Under the pieces are notes generated by a model that saw only the letters and a list, made by a program, of their open reading frames with translations, ran no database searches and was not told the origin of the DNA. A stretch of DNA of 64,000 nt from Panax quinquefolius (Eukaryota > Streptophyta > Magnoliopsida > Apiales > Araliaceae): NCBI GenBank assembly GCA_020205615.1, contig JAINUW010000731.1:62001-126000 (forward strand), given 5' to 3'. Position numbers and translations under genes: made by a program. Below, piece by piece: positions 1-11,298 of the stretch. The first letter of the stretch is position 1. The number at the start of each line of letters is the position of its first letter.

Positions 1-299
1 ACGCTGTTATTTATAAACAACTTATACTTGTCGTTTTCTTCATCCAATCGCTTTTTAGTTATGGGCCCCCTACACAAGGATCTTGCCACGTCGTCATTCG
101 AATATTTCCTGATAGAAAGAATATTCCACAACCAAATGAATATTCCCCGAAAATAATGAATATTTTATAACCACTTGCTTATTTAAAATATTTGCGCATG
201 TTACCCATAACTAACCACATTAATCAAATCAACCCTTACTATTTCAAAACAATAAATAGAGGAAATTAAATTTCATTTATAATAAGTTGGGGTCTTACA
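1..299 (-). repeat. TE-A 3' LTR, partial
   Basis: This matches 7401-7698 almost base for base, including the ATTTGCGCATGTTACCC stretch and the end GTCTTACA, which is the TGTAAGAC LTR start on the minus strand. It is the start of the 3' LTR; the rest lies left of the window. Confidence 0.92.
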
Positions 300-312
300 A
301 CCTCCCCTCCTT
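300..312 (-). promoter_or_regulatory. TE-A polypurine tract
   Basis: On the minus strand the sequence AAGGAGGGGAGGT directly precedes the LTR start TGTAAGAC. It would prime plus-strand DNA synthesis. TE-B carries the identical tract at 40431-40443. Confidence 0.85.
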
Positions 313-961
313 ATGAAATTTCATCCTCGAAATTGACGTACGTACCTGGTGTTTCGAAAAGGTGAGGATACCTCGCTTTCATTTCCATTTCCAACTCCCA
401 GGTCATTTCCTCTATAGCATGATTCCTCCACAAAACTTTGACTTGTGGTATGAACTTTGTGCGTAGGACAGGCACCTTTCTATCCAAGATCTTGACAGGT
501 ACCTCTTCATACGTTAAGTCTTCGACTATTTCGTCCGGTTCTAACTTAATAACGTGGTTCGGGTCTTTCACACATTTACGAAACACAGATATGTGAAAAA
601 CATTATGAACACGAGACATACTTGGAGGTAACGCGAGTTTATATGCCACATTTCCTCTTCTCCCAAATCTTGTAACTCCCTTCCATGGAGCGACGCACAA
701 AAATACATGATCCTCAATATTAAATTCCACGTCCTTTCGATGAAGATCCACATAACTCTTTTGTAGATCCTGTGCCATCTGTATACGTTGTAGAATCATT
801 TGGATCTTTTCTATAGTAATACGTACCAACTCTGGTCCCAACAATTTTGCTTCACCCACCTCATCCCAATATACTGGAGAGCGACACTTTCGTCCATATA
901 ATGCTTTAAATGGAGCCACACCTATACTTGCCTGATAACTATTGTTGTAGGAGAATTCCAC
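311..961 (-). pseudogene. TE-A integrase C-terminal part with chromodomain-like tail
   Basis: An open stretch of 216 codons. It begins within the integrase catalytic region ([13 protein letters not shown], then ALYGRKCRSP), continues through the GPY/F-like C-terminal region (VAPWKGVTRFG, then LPPSMSRVHNVFHISVFR) and ends with the chromodomain-like segment VKVLWRNHAIEEMTWELE followed by YPHLF. In this lineage the tail guides integration toward heterochromatin. It lacks its upstream catalytic part, which lies in other frames to the right, so it is a fragment of a broken pol. It ends next to the polypurine tract, as expected for the last pol domain. The TE-B counterpart is 39872-40432. Confidence 0.9.
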
Positions 962-2080
962 TAATGGTAAATACTTATCCCAACTCCCTTTGAAGTCTAG
1001 GACACATAGTCTTAAGAGATCTTCAAGAGTTTGAATAGTCCTCTCTGATTGTCCATCCGTTTGAGGATGGTGGCGCTCAAGCGAATCAGAATCGTAAATC
1101 CGTGCCCATAACTTTTTTCAAGCTAACCCAAAATCGTGAAGTGAATCTTTGGTCACGATCTGAAACTATGGATACTGCATGCCATGCAATCTCACAATCT
1201 CATTTACATACATACAAGTAAGATGTTCAAGGGAATAAGTCTCCCGTATAGGCAAGAAATGAGTAGACTTGGTTAATCTATCAACAATAACCCAAATAGC
1301 ATTTATGCCTTGAGAAACCGTGGGAAGACCCGTAACGAAATCCATGGTAATGTGTTCCCACTTCCATTTTGGAATCTCAAGTGGTTGCAATGGACCCTTA
1401 TGCACTTGATGTTCCGCCTTTACACGTTGACAAGTTAAACACCTCGAGATAAACTTTGCAATCTCTCTCTTCATATTGTTCCACCAAAATGTATGTCTAA
1501 GATCACGATACATTTTGGTAATTCCAGGATGGATTGCAAACGGTGTATTGTGTGCCTCCATCATAATCTTGTTCTTCAAATCAGAGTCATTAGGAACACA
1601 AAGTCTGGAGTGGACTCGATGTATTCCTTCTTCATCGATTCTTGCTTTTGGAATAACACCTTCTTGTACTTTCTTCTTCATATGCATCAGCTCCGGGTCT
1701 GTGGCTTGAGCAACTTTAACTTTTTTGATTAAAGTCGGTTCTATGGGTATACTTGACATCATCGCATGGGTCCCCAGAGTCTTGAATTCTATCTTCATCT
1801 TTTGTAAATCACACAAAATGGGCCTTTGTGTTAACAACAATGCACTCGTCCCCGCATATGATCTTCTACTCAACGCGTCAGCTACCAAGTTCGCTTTTCC
1901 AGGATGGTATTGAATGGTGTGGTCGTAATCTTTCAATAGCTCGAGCCAACGTCGTTGCCGCATGTTTAGTTCATTTTGGGTGATGAAATATTTGAGGCTT
2001 TTATGGTCTGAATATATCTCAACTTTCTCCCCATATAGATAGTTCCTCAAGATCTTTAGCGCGAAAATGACTGCTGCCAA
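962..2080 (-). pseudogene. TE-A RNase H end and integrase zinc-binding/catalytic core
   Basis: The main open stretch runs from 2080 to 1166. It starts in RNase H (SDHKSLKYF, then [15 protein letters not shown]), has the integrase HHCC zinc motif (H...H in [14 protein letters not shown] near residue 220) and then the core start MDFVTGLP with [13 protein letters not shown]. Past 1166 the frame is lost; a YHPQ-type region and a TIQTLEDLLRL-type helix can be read in other frames before 961. The function was cutting the RNA strand and inserting cDNA. At least two frame breaks separate it from its neighbours, so it is dead. Confidence 0.88.
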
Positions 2081-2108
2081 CTATAGATCATGAGTAGGAT
2101 AATTCCTC

Positions 2109-3031
2109 TCATATTCTTAAAGTTGTCGTGAGGAATAGGCTATGACTTTCCCATGTTGCATGAGAACACATCCTAACCCTTTGCTCGAAGCATCGCTGTA
2201 GATAACAAATCCATCCGAACCAGATGGTATTGTCAGAATAGATGCCGAAATGAGTCTCCTCTTGAGCTCTTGAAAACTCTTTTCGCATTCCTCGCTCCAT
2301 ACGAATTTTGTATCCTTCGAAGTCAACTGAGTTAACGGAGTAGATTCGAGAAAACCCTTCCACGAATCTTCGATAATAACCAACTAAGCCCAGAAAAGTA
2401 CGTACTTCGGTCACCGACTTTGGTTGCTCCCAACTTTGTATTGCTTCAATCTTCGCCGGGTCAACAGATACTCCATGTTTTGACCCCACGTGCCCAAGGA
2501 ATGCTACTTCCTCAAGCCAGAACTCGCATTTCTTCAACTTGGCATAAAGCTTGTTTTCACGAAGGCTTTGGAATACCAGCTTCAAATGGTGCTCATGATC
2601 TTCACGACTTTTGGAATATATGAGGATATCATCAATAAAGACAATAACGAACTGATCCAAATATTCCTTGAATACTCGGTTCATCATATCCATAAAAGTC
2701 GCAGGAGCATTAGTCAATCAAAAAGAAATGACTAAGAATTCATAATGTCCATACCGAGTTCTGAAGGCAGTCTTTGGAATATCCTCAGTTCTAATCTTCA
2801 ACTGATGATATCCGAGAATGAAGATCGATCTTTGAAAAGAATTGTGCTCCTTGTAATCGGGTCAAACAGTCATCAATACGAGGTAGCGGATACCTATTCT
2901 TGATAGTGACATGGTTTAATTTCGGTAGTCAATACAAAGTCGCATACTCCCCGTCTTTCTTCTTACTGAATAAAAGCAGGAGCACCCCAAGGAGATGTCT
3001 TAGGACGAATGAAACCGATGTCCAATAACTC
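2109..3031 (-). pseudogene. TE-A reverse transcriptase and N-terminal RNase H
   Basis: The frame 2717-2109 contains the reverse transcriptase active site [13 protein letters not shown] (FIDD in place of the YVDD box), then [16 protein letters not shown] and the tether [13 protein letters not shown] second frame, 2383-2117, carries the RNase H start [18 protein letters not shown]. Between 2717 and 3031 the finger and palm region is readable only in pieces, with an in-frame stop just before LTNAP. The catalytic aspartates of the FIDD box are kept, but the gene is split by at least two frameshifts and stops. Confidence 0.88.
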
Positions 3032-4027
3032 CTATAGTTGGACCTTTAACTCCTGAAGTTCAATAGGAGCCATTCGATATGGGGTTTTAGAGATGGGCTT
3101 TGTACTAGGTTCAAGGTCAATAAAGAATTCAACTTCACGTTCTAGGGGTAGACTGGGAAGTTCTTCAGGAAATACATCAGGAAATTCACTAATAACAGAA
3201 ATATTATTCAAATATGAAGTGTCTTTATTCAAATTCATAACACGGGCTAAGAAAGCTTGACATCCATTTTTCAATAAACGAATGGCTTTATGGCTTGATA
3301 TGGTAGTGATTGATTTTAGTAGTTTAGTCGCTTGAATTCGCATAACAGGTTGGTTAGGAATATGAAAACTAACAACCTTACGAAACAAATCAATTTTGGC
3401 ATGATGAGTAGTTAACCAATCAATCCCTAAAATCACGTCAAATGAAAGTATCTTTAAAGAGATAAGATCAACAGGTAATATGATGGTGTCAACTTGGATC
3501 AAACAAGATTTATAAAAAGTGGATGTGATGAAAGTTTCTCCTGACAAAGTCTCCATAGATAAGTCAAAGTCTAATTTCTCCGGAGTCAAGTTTAAACGTT
3601 GAGCACAAGTAGGAAAGATAAATGAATGGGTAGCACCGGTATCTAGTAATGTATAAACTTCGCAAGAATTTATGATTAGCTTACCCGTGATCACCTCGTT
3701 TGCGTTCCTTGCATTTTGACCAGTCACAACAAATTCTCTTTCAGGAACAATTGACTTTGACTTTTCCGGGATAGCCTTTTGAGTAACCATCCCCACTGGA
3801 CTTGGTTTTGCTACCGTACAATCTCGAGCGATATGTCCTTCCTTTCCACAATTATAGCATACCTTGAACAGTTGTGCACAGTTTGGGTTGATATGTCCCT
3901 CTTTTCTGCATTTATAGCATACGACCGACGGTCGTTCTCCTCTCTTAGAACCAGTTGCTGCTGATGTTGATGTCTTCGCATTGTCATTGTTGTACCTTCT
4001 ATTTTTAAAATCCCCTCTCGACTCCAT
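3032..4027 (-). pseudogene. TE-A gag C-terminus (zinc knuckles), protease and start of reverse transcriptase
   Basis: This is 331 codons without a stop. Two CX2CX4HX4C zinc knuckles lie near residues 38-51 (CYKCRKEGHINPNC) and 58-71 (CYNCGKEGHIARDC); these bind the RNA genome in gag. The aspartic protease follows, with active site LLDTGATHSF near residue 130 and the flap-side motif DVILGIDWL near residue 197. The last part, PYRMAPIELQELKVQL, is the linker into reverse transcriptase. Gag and pol share one frame here, so a single polyprotein is likely for this family. The 5' end joins gag through a frameshift near 4030-4170. Confidence 0.9.
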
Positions 4028-4904
4028 TCTTCTATTATGATGACCATGATTACCACCAGAGTGGTTACCACTTTTGAGCGTATTTTCTTTCCCCGCTGGT
4101 TATCGTTGTTCCGATGACTGCTGTCACCGGTATGACCTTGGTTGTGGTCCCTCGGTTGAACGTACTCGTTATCTCACTCTAATAATTGAGCCATGTTGAC
4201 AACATCTGTATATAGAGAAAACTTATGAGAAATGAGATATTGACGTATGTTGGGTTTCAAACCTCTCAGAAACATCCGTGTCATACGTTCCTCATTCTGC
4301 ACCAAATGAGGTGCAAACCTGGATAACTCTGCGAACTTCGCCTCGTACTGGGACACCGTCATGTTGTTTTGCTCCAGTCTAATAAACTTCACCTCCTTCA
4401 TATGACGAATACTTTTAGGAAAGTACTTGTCATTGAACAGTTTCTGAAATGTCTCCCAAGACTTCTTTGAAAAGTTGGATGGATACGCTTCACGATTCCC
4501 ACCAAAGAATATGCCTCATTACGGAACATAAAAGTGGCGAATGGAACATTCTGTTCAATCGTGCATCCCAAGATGTCGAATATCTTGGTAATTTGGTTGA
4601 CCCACGTCTCCGCCTTAATCGGATCAGGCTTTCCCCGGAATTCTGGTAGTCCTAACTCTTTGAACTGTTTGGCTATGACAAACCGTGCATTGCTATCATT
4701 TCCACCTGTATTTTGTACACGATTCTCCTTCGTCTGATTTTGCATGAACTGTAAAAAGCTTCTAAAAATTCCATCGTTCATCGTCTGATCAGTTGTGTTG
4801 TTTATAGGAGGAACATTGTTGGCCTGTTGCACGTTTTCCTCATTGGTGGGTAAAGGAGTCTCCACAGTCTCATTTACTCCACTATTAACATTCTCGGTTG
4901 ACAT
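4028..4904 (-). pseudogene. TE-A gag capsid region
   Basis: The likely start is the ATG at 4904 (MSTENVNSG), because the upstream ATG at 4920 opens a different frame. The capsid domain includes FKELGLPEFRGKPDPIKAETWV and, after a frameshift near 4400, the segment MTVSQYEAKFAELSRFAPHL, which is the retrotransposon gag pattern. A stop at 4174-4176 (TGA after LLE) corresponds to a CGA codon in TE-B, consistent with C-to-T change at a CpG. Gag would form the virus-like particle. The copy is broken by one frameshift and one stop at least. Confidence 0.87.
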
Positions 4905-5090
4905 TCTCAAATACTGCCATAAAACAAGGGTTAATTAAAGAAATCAACATATCACATAATATCCCTATATTTTTACCAACCAACAAATAAGCTTAGGTAG
5001 GACACACTGTGGAAGGATTTACTCATCTCTCCCTCCCTAGTTCTATTCCCCGATCTCATGAGAGACCATATCCTCGAGCGATAATACAAC
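4905..5090 (-). promoter_or_regulatory. TE-A leader and primer binding site
   Basis: Right after the 5' LTR end (GGGGGCGTCACA on the minus strand) comes a degraded TTGGTATC-type sequence at 5072-5090, where a tRNA-Met primer site is expected; TE-B has the clearer form TTGGTATCGAGC. The rest is a short untranslated leader without features. Confidence 0.7.
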
Positions 5091-5655
5091 TGTGACGCCC
5101 CCAAAATAGGTATACAACACCCATTCCGAGTCGCCAAAATACATGGTACAGAAACAACTACAACTTTATTAATACAATTGTCGTCCAAAATACGACAACA
5201 CATAAATAATGAGTTTAAATAAAAATATTGTCATCTAGACAATATCCACACTCAAATAAGTCCTCATTACTATTATTGATACACTATTTTACAAAATAGT
5301 GAGGACTACTAAGACAACTTCTAGAACCATCATTCTATTCCCCGACTAGTACTCGCTACATTCTCGCCTCCTAAGACGAACAATGGAACAAAAAGGAAAA
5401 GGGTGAGCTCAACTAGCCCAATAAAGAATATTATGACTAAGATAATATAGAACAAATTATCGTTAGTCTTCAACAGGAAAAAATCTGAGAGAATATAATA
5501 GACAACAAGTTTTAGATCAATATTCACAGCGGAATTAATAATTCAGAGAAGAGTTACATAGAGAATGAAAATCTACTATTATCTATTAATTTAAAAGTCC
5601 ATCATCAATATTTTATCCCTGTAACATCAATCAATATACATCTTGAATCAAATAT

Positions 5656-5790
5656 TCTCTTTGCACTATAGGCCAAAGATATTTATCAGTTGGTCATGTT
5701 CATCTCAACACCTGTTCATCTTTGCACTACGGGCCAAAGATATTCATCAGAAAATCATTCATCTTTGCAGTACAGGCCAAAGATATTCAG
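5656..5790 (-). repeat. Three hairpin repeats in TE-A LTR
   Basis: Three copies about 60 bp and 40 bp apart carry CTTTGCA...GGCCAAAGAT on the plus strand. Each can fold with ATCTTTG against CAAAGAT around a loop of about 10 bases. The TE-B LTRs hold the same three units at 18620-18750 and 42476-42610. Confidence 0.7.
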
Positions 5791-6359
5791 TAATATAATC
5801 ATTTAAGACTGAGGATGATGAAAAATATTTTGAAGAAAACGAATCCAGTGAAATAAAAGAACAAATATTAAGGATTCGTACTTTAAACAATCCTAGTTCG
5901 AAAATACTTCATAAATAACCATAGTGAAGTAAAATTCAAGAATGATCAAAACTTGGATACAATCAAAGCTAGTATCCATAATAGATATCTTGGATAAAAA
6001 AAAAATGAAAATTTAATTTTTTGTTAATAGTGTCAGTATTCGTGAATGAATGTCAGTATACGTGAATAGTGCTATATACGTGAATAGTAACCCGACACTA
6101 AAAGACAAGAATTTCACAAAAAAATCTTACCAATATTAAAGGCATAATGATATTGAAAGAAATAATATCATTTATAAAAAAATAATATCACTTACCGAAA
6201 AGACAAAGACTTGGATTGGAATATTGGATATAGTCTTTGAAGGAACTTGTACCGTATAACAACACTCAAAGTATCAAAATACTCACAAGAATATGCTCGA
6301 TAATATAGAGAGAAAACTCTATAGTTTCTGGCATGATTTTCAATTCTAACCTAAGCACC

Positions 6360-6368
6360 CTATTTATA
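6360..6368 (-). promoter_or_regulatory. TE-A LTR TATA box
   Basis: TATAAATAG on the minus strand, in the same context (CCTATAAATAGGGTGCTTAG) as 17904 and 41779 in the TE-B LTRs. This is the probable promoter core of the element. Confidence 0.7.
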
Positions 6369-7698
6369 GGAAAATGCTTAGAACACCAAAGCAAAAAATT
6401 TAATATAATAATAATAATAATATAATTTTTCTTAACTTCCTACGCACACCACCAGCCCACAACATCAGCCACCCACCCACAATAAATAAGAAAAATATTT
6501 TTCTTAAATAAAACAATTAAAACTTCAAAAATGAATAATTCTGAAACTTCGGAACTTCAATAATTCATAATAAATAGCCCTTTTATCAGAAAAATTGGAA
6601 TCTTATGTCCATTCCATAGGAAATTTAATTATTTACAACTTTGCAGAAGAATGTTTTTCCAAATTCCAAGTCGAAGTTGACCAAAATCCACATACGGACG
6701 ATTTTACAAGCTATAATGAAATTTTAGTCAAGAAATGGGGTCCACAAACATGAAAAACATATTTTAAATATTTTTAGTAACAAAAATACTATTCCTCCTC
6801 ATTTATTCATATATCCCACATTCATTGTAAAAATATCACCATTATTATATTTTTAAAATATAATAATATATTTAAATGAATTATTTTATCAAAAAAGATA
6901 AAATATCAATTTTCAACAATTGTCACATTAAAAAATTTTCTCCATCTATATCCACATAAAATGAATATTTTCCTTATCATATAAATCAATAATTAATTAT
7001 TCACAGATAATATTATAGAGTCACAATATCGACAACCAGGCTGTTCCCAAGAAATAGGGGGATTTCCAATAAGGATTTTTCCTTACTGGCGCCCAATTAG
7101 GTGACCAAACCTCTTCTTAGACAGAACTTTTTAGGCATTTCCAATAATGTTATCTAATAATATTATTCAAATAATATGAATTATTGCTTTGATAATGAAA
7201 AATACTGTGTAGTGACAATTAATAAAACAACAATAATATAAAATATCAACGTAGCAATTATTGAATCAATAAAATAAAATATTGAACAGTAATTACTGTA
7301 ACAATTATTGAGTAGTGCCGTAAGAATCAATAATTGGGGCAATACCATGTGCTACTGTGTTTTAACCACCGAATATTTTAACAGTATTAATAGTAACAAC
7401 TACGCCGTTATTTATAAATAACGTATACTTGTCGTTTTCTTCATCCAATCGCTTTCCGTTATGGGGCCCAATATAAGGATCTGCGTCCGTCATTTGCGAA
7501 TATTCCCAACAATGAAAGAATATTCCACGACCAAATGAATATTCCCCGAAAACAATGAATATTTTATAACCACTTGCTTATTTAAAATATTTGCGCATGT
7601 TACCCATAACTAACCACATTAATCAAATCAACCCTTACTATTTTAAAATAATAAATAGAGGAAATTAAATGTCATTTATAATAAGTTGTGGTCTTACA

Positions 7699-9199
7699 AT
7701 GCATCTCTTAAGTGCGGCGTTATTGGCGCCGGTCTTCTTTGAATAATAACGTTGCATACATGAAGTTTCAATAAGTGATGGTCGAGGTCAAGATCAAGCG
7801 CTACCACATACAACACACTAGGCCGTGTAGCGACGTGACTCTGCAGAAGGTTGTGACCTTCGTGCTTTCGTATTTGCAGCCACCACCATTTTTACCTTGG
7901 GTTGGCATACCGCCAACTCTGTGCCTCAGATAGCTTTGACATATTTTCATCTTTGCAAAATTCCTAGACGCATAACTTCTTCGTTATAAGTCTGAATTGG
8001 CTCGTTCAAAAGCATACGGTTAACAAATTACATACTCTACGTGTTCATGCAAGAATTTTTTCTATTTGACTTTGTTTACTCAAAATTAACCTATTAGTTC
8101 ATTTTTGAACGAAAATGGTAAACATTCGTGAGCGTTCAACGCTCATTTCTTTGTTCTAAGTCGGAATCCGATCATTTTTGAGTCCGCAACTCTATAATTC
8201 CAAATATGATTTGTCTCCATCGAAAACCAACGTTTCCAAGTTCAAACACAAAATTCGACTTCCATTCCGAAAATTTCACGAATTCGGTGATTATCGTCCA
8301 ATCGTGTGAATTCCGACGAAACTTCATTACTAAAGATATGATTATCATTCTAAATGGATTCTAACCATCATAAGAACATTTTAAACTTCATATTAGAAAA
8401 CTTCTTACACACCTTATAACATGCTTATTCATATCAATTAACAAATGAATTCAAGAAATTTCAATAATCAAACAAGGCCCATTTCAAGAGCATAGTTAGA
8501 ACTTATACCTTCTTAAGCTTGGATTGAACCTCCTACCCTCTGAGTATGTTTCTACAATGCTCAGTAACTTAGAACTCTCTATTTAGGCTAACAACAACTT
8601 ATCAACTACACAAAATCTGAATTTGGAGCATGTATTTATAAGGGAACTATGAACTAGATAATCACATTATCCTAATGTTGGAGCTCATGGTGCAAAGGAA
8701 AGACACATTAGTTGCTAAGGAGTGGTTGAGAAACCCACCACCTGCCATTGGCTAGCAAATGATCACCTAAGATTAGCCACTTGAAGAATACGTAAACTAG
8801 CTTTTGTCCACTGTTCATGTACTTTGATGACACTCAATTTGGGATAAGAGCATAATCTCAGTATTTGTTATTCTAAGGCTTGGTTTGGACACTATAATTC
8901 CCATAATATAATATAAATGTGTTGCTGCTACTACACAAAGGAAATTTGGGGATTATTTATGTACCCACATCATATAACCCATGTACATTAAATACACGTA
9001 ATAAAATAACGCAGTTAAGTATTATTGTCCGGGTATATGCACATAACCACCTTATCATATTATTTCATATTATATATCTAGTGTGCATATATAACTTCTT
9101 TTCCAATTTCTGGAATACACAGATATTTAATTATTTCGGTATTAAAATCACTTGTGATTTTATTGCACTACTTGATACTTTTTATCATTAGAAGGTATT
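7699..9199 (-). other. Old LTR remnant
   Basis: No gene is visible. About 7950-8010 (CATAACTTCTTCGTTATAAG and what follows) resembles the TE-C LTR near 44780, and 8870-8925 (AAGGCTTGGTTTGGACACTA) resembles the U3 start of the TE-C and TE-D LTRs. This suggests a diverged minus-strand LTR, cut on the left by TE-A. 8930-9199 is AT-rich and unassigned; a 90-codon open frame there has no recognisable motif. Confidence 0.5.
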
Positions 9200-9256
9200 T
9201 GTAGACACTCAAAATTTTTTGCACACCTGTTATTAACATTGTAGGAGGGCAGATTC

Positions 9257-9635
9257 GTCTTTCAGAGATAATCCTGGAAGACTGCTCACATCCATTCTGG
9301 ATACTACCAGAAGTTCAGTTTCAACCCCAGAACACACATCAGGATTATCAATTCCAATCTCGGAGATAACCCCGAGTTTAATCCTTGGAGATAACCCCAA
9401 GGAGTGTTGTTGCAGTTTCGACGATAACTCCAGAAATGCTTGTTTCAAATGCATGCGATCAACTTCAATCTCAGACCTACCGTCGAGGCACTCATACCAA
9501 AGACCCGGAGATAACACAGGGAAGACAGGTACACTTACAGATGACTTTGTAGAATTCAAACACTTGCAGCAGTCCATTCTCAGATGTAACCCTGAGCAAC
9601 GTCTGCTATTAGCCCAAACCGGAGATAACCCCGGT
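9257..9635 (+). repeat. Array of seven hairpins with conserved AGATAACC loop
   Basis: Four units have clean stems with the loop AGATAACC or a one-base variant. 9257-9282: GTCTTTCAG/CTGGAAGAC, 9 bp with one G-T pair. 9359-9376: CTCGG/CCGAG. 9382-9403: TCCTTGG/CCAAGGA. 9618-9635: ACCGG/CCGGT. At 9579-9596 CTCAG/CTGAG closes the variant loop ATGTAACC. Two more units, near 9416 and 9502, are partly decayed. The stems differ in sequence yet pair, while the loop is kept. Confidence 0.85.
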
Positions 9636-10003
9636 GAGGAGTAAAATCATCATCTTGCCACCTCAAACCCCAGCGTGTGGTGTCAACATTTCATACATAT
9701 ATTTTTACACAACAATGTCCCACAAGAGCCAAAGAGTTCCAATCCCGAGTGACTATTACGCGTGGCAACACAACAGAAAGAATTTGAAGCTTGAAGACCA
9801 TGAGCATGGTCCCCTCTTTCTGACTTCGTACAACCTCTAATCCATGTCATTACGTGACTCTCGACAAAAGAAGTCCAAAGATGGTCTTGTACACCTCGTT
9901 CGGATGCTCAGATTGAAGTTCTGCAAGTTTGAACGGACATCATAGTGCATGAGTGCACGTAATTCAAGAAGACAGGACCCGCGGAGCCCGGGGCACCACG
10001 GGT

Positions 10004-10046
10004 AGCCGCAGGTGTATTTGCGGTTGCTGCAGGTACACCTGCGGCT
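10004..10046 (+). repeat. Perfect 13-bp inverted repeat beside the TATA box
   Basis: AGCCGCAGGTGTA (10004-10016) and TACACCTGCGGCT (10034-10046) are exact reverse complements with a 17-base spacer. The right arm ends 8 bp before the TATA box. The segment is GC-rich inside an AT-rich LTR. Confidence 0.9.
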
Positions 10047-10054
10047 CCCCCCTC

Positions 10055-10062
10055 TATAAATA
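10055..10062 (+). promoter_or_regulatory. TE-O LTR TATA box
   Basis: TATAAATA in the context CCTCTATAAATAGATG. It is the best core promoter candidate in this LTR; transcription would begin about 25-35 bp downstream. Confidence 0.7.
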
Positions 10063-10625
10063 GATGTCTTAGGGTGGCCATTTGTAAGATAAAAGTGGCG
10101 AGGAAGCCCTGTCCAATTTGCTCTGTACACAACCCATATTGAGTGCTTTCTCATTTTAAACCCCTGTTAGCTCACATATAACTATATTTTACCGGCCGGA
10201 GCTGAGTATTTATCCATCTAGTGTCATAGAAGCCTGCTTTGGCAGCCCACTTTAAGCCTTCTCACACTCTATAAAGCCTTTCTATTCATCTTTGCACACA
10301 CTATTCTTCACGTTGAGAGTCGTGTTGTGTGTGTATGCCCGGACTTTGGTCCGTGATTTTCATTTCTGTTTGTATATATATACTTATATATGTATATATT
10401 TTATATATGGACTAACATTATCGAGTTATGCCTCGATTGAGCCTAGACTTATGTCTGGAGCATTTACTTGCTTATATATATATATATATATTTATTTATT
10501 TATTTATTTACATTTACATCAGCCCGGAGTTTACTTGAGGCCTTTATCGCTTTCTTTACATTTAGTTCCTATTTGGAGTTTACTTACTGTGGTAGTTGAT
10601 AAATCTTTTACGATTTTATTTACTT

Positions 10626-10666
10626 TTTCGATCCCCATGGAGGTGGTTCGTGGTGGTTGATCATGT

Positions 10667-10707
<41 letters not shown>

Positions 10708-10775
10708 TATATTTACCGCCTTTTATATATTTACATTTCGATCCCCGTGGAGGTGCTTTGTGGTGGTTTATCATG

Positions 10776-10815
<40 letters not shown>
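10626..10815 (+). repeat. Duplicated unit with (AT)n tracts
   Basis: Two copies of a unit begin with TTTCGATCCCC(A/G)TGGAGGT and continue GTGGTGGTT.ATCATGTC, each running into a long (AT)n tract (10660-10706 and 10770-10814). A further TATA/TTTA run lies at 10472-10510. Confidence 0.85.
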
Positions 10816-11298
10816 CTGCCATCGCTCATATAAAGCATGACATCATGTGTGCCTAGGAATCATGTGATCATGATTGAGTCCATTGAATCTAGATCTGGTT
10901 CATGATGGACATTTTCAAATTGTATGGCGACTTGTACATTATTTACAGTGTTTGAATTTCCTTAGATGGATGTCATGCCCATGAGGAGTTCGGCATTGCT
11001 ATATATTATTTTCTCGAAGATGCCTCACATCTCGAAAATAAAAGCAAATGGAAAAGTTTATATCATGTTTAAAACTTAATTTACTATTGAGCACAGGGTT
11101 TGAAAAACCTCTTTTTACAAAACTTCACTTTATATCATGTTTAAAACTTAATTTTTCTACAAATTCAAACCCTTTGTATATAGGTGCGAACGAGGCCTCG
11201 CACTACTTCCAAATAAGTTGCACATTAATCCACACACACAAACACACATTCATATAACAGTTTCTTGAAATGTGGCGGTTAACGTGGTAACACAGATG

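Larger units (their letters stand above)
1..7698 (-). mobile_element. TE-A: Tekay/Del-type Ty3/gypsy retrotransposon, left end cut by the window
   Basis: Read on the minus strand the order is 5' LTR (7698-5091), primer site, gag, protease, reverse transcriptase, RNase H, integrase with a chromodomain-like tail, polypurine tract, 3' LTR (299-1, truncated). This is the Ty3/gypsy order (integrase last). The tail ending in a WRNH...TWELE...PHLF pattern, the long LTRs and the single gag-pol layout fit the Tekay/Del chromovirus lineage. The two LTRs align closely where both are present (1-299 against 7401-7698). Coding parts are broken by frameshifts and stops, so the copy cannot be autonomous. The base sequence AATGC-like flank right of 7698 cannot be tested as a target duplication because the left end lies outside the window. 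Confidence 0.93.
5091..7698 (-). repeat. TE-A 5' LTR
   Basis: The repeat is 2608 bp. On the minus strand it starts TGTAAGAC at 7698 and ends GGGCGTCACA at 5091, giving the usual TG...CA ends. It has a TATA box (6360-6368), a run of short repeats (5656-5790) and an A+T-rich U3. TE-B has homologous LTRs of 2.7 kb in opposite orientation. Confidence 0.92.

Noticed and set aside
1476..1913. Plus-strand open frames of 60-80 codons opposite TE-A pol
   Set aside because: They are antisense to clear integrase and RNase H sequence and have no domain of their own.
7699..9199. A possible host gene between TE-A and TE-O
   Set aside because: No long frame, splice pattern or domain is seen, and parts resemble the TE-C and TE-D LTRs.
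9233..9577. 114-codon minus-strand frame over the hairpin array
   Set aside because: It is created by the repeated AGATAACC units read backwards and has no known domain.
10292..10660. 122-codon plus-strand frame in the TE-O LTR
   Set aside because: It runs through TATA and TTTA low-complexity sequence inside an LTR; its hydrophobic look comes from the repeats.
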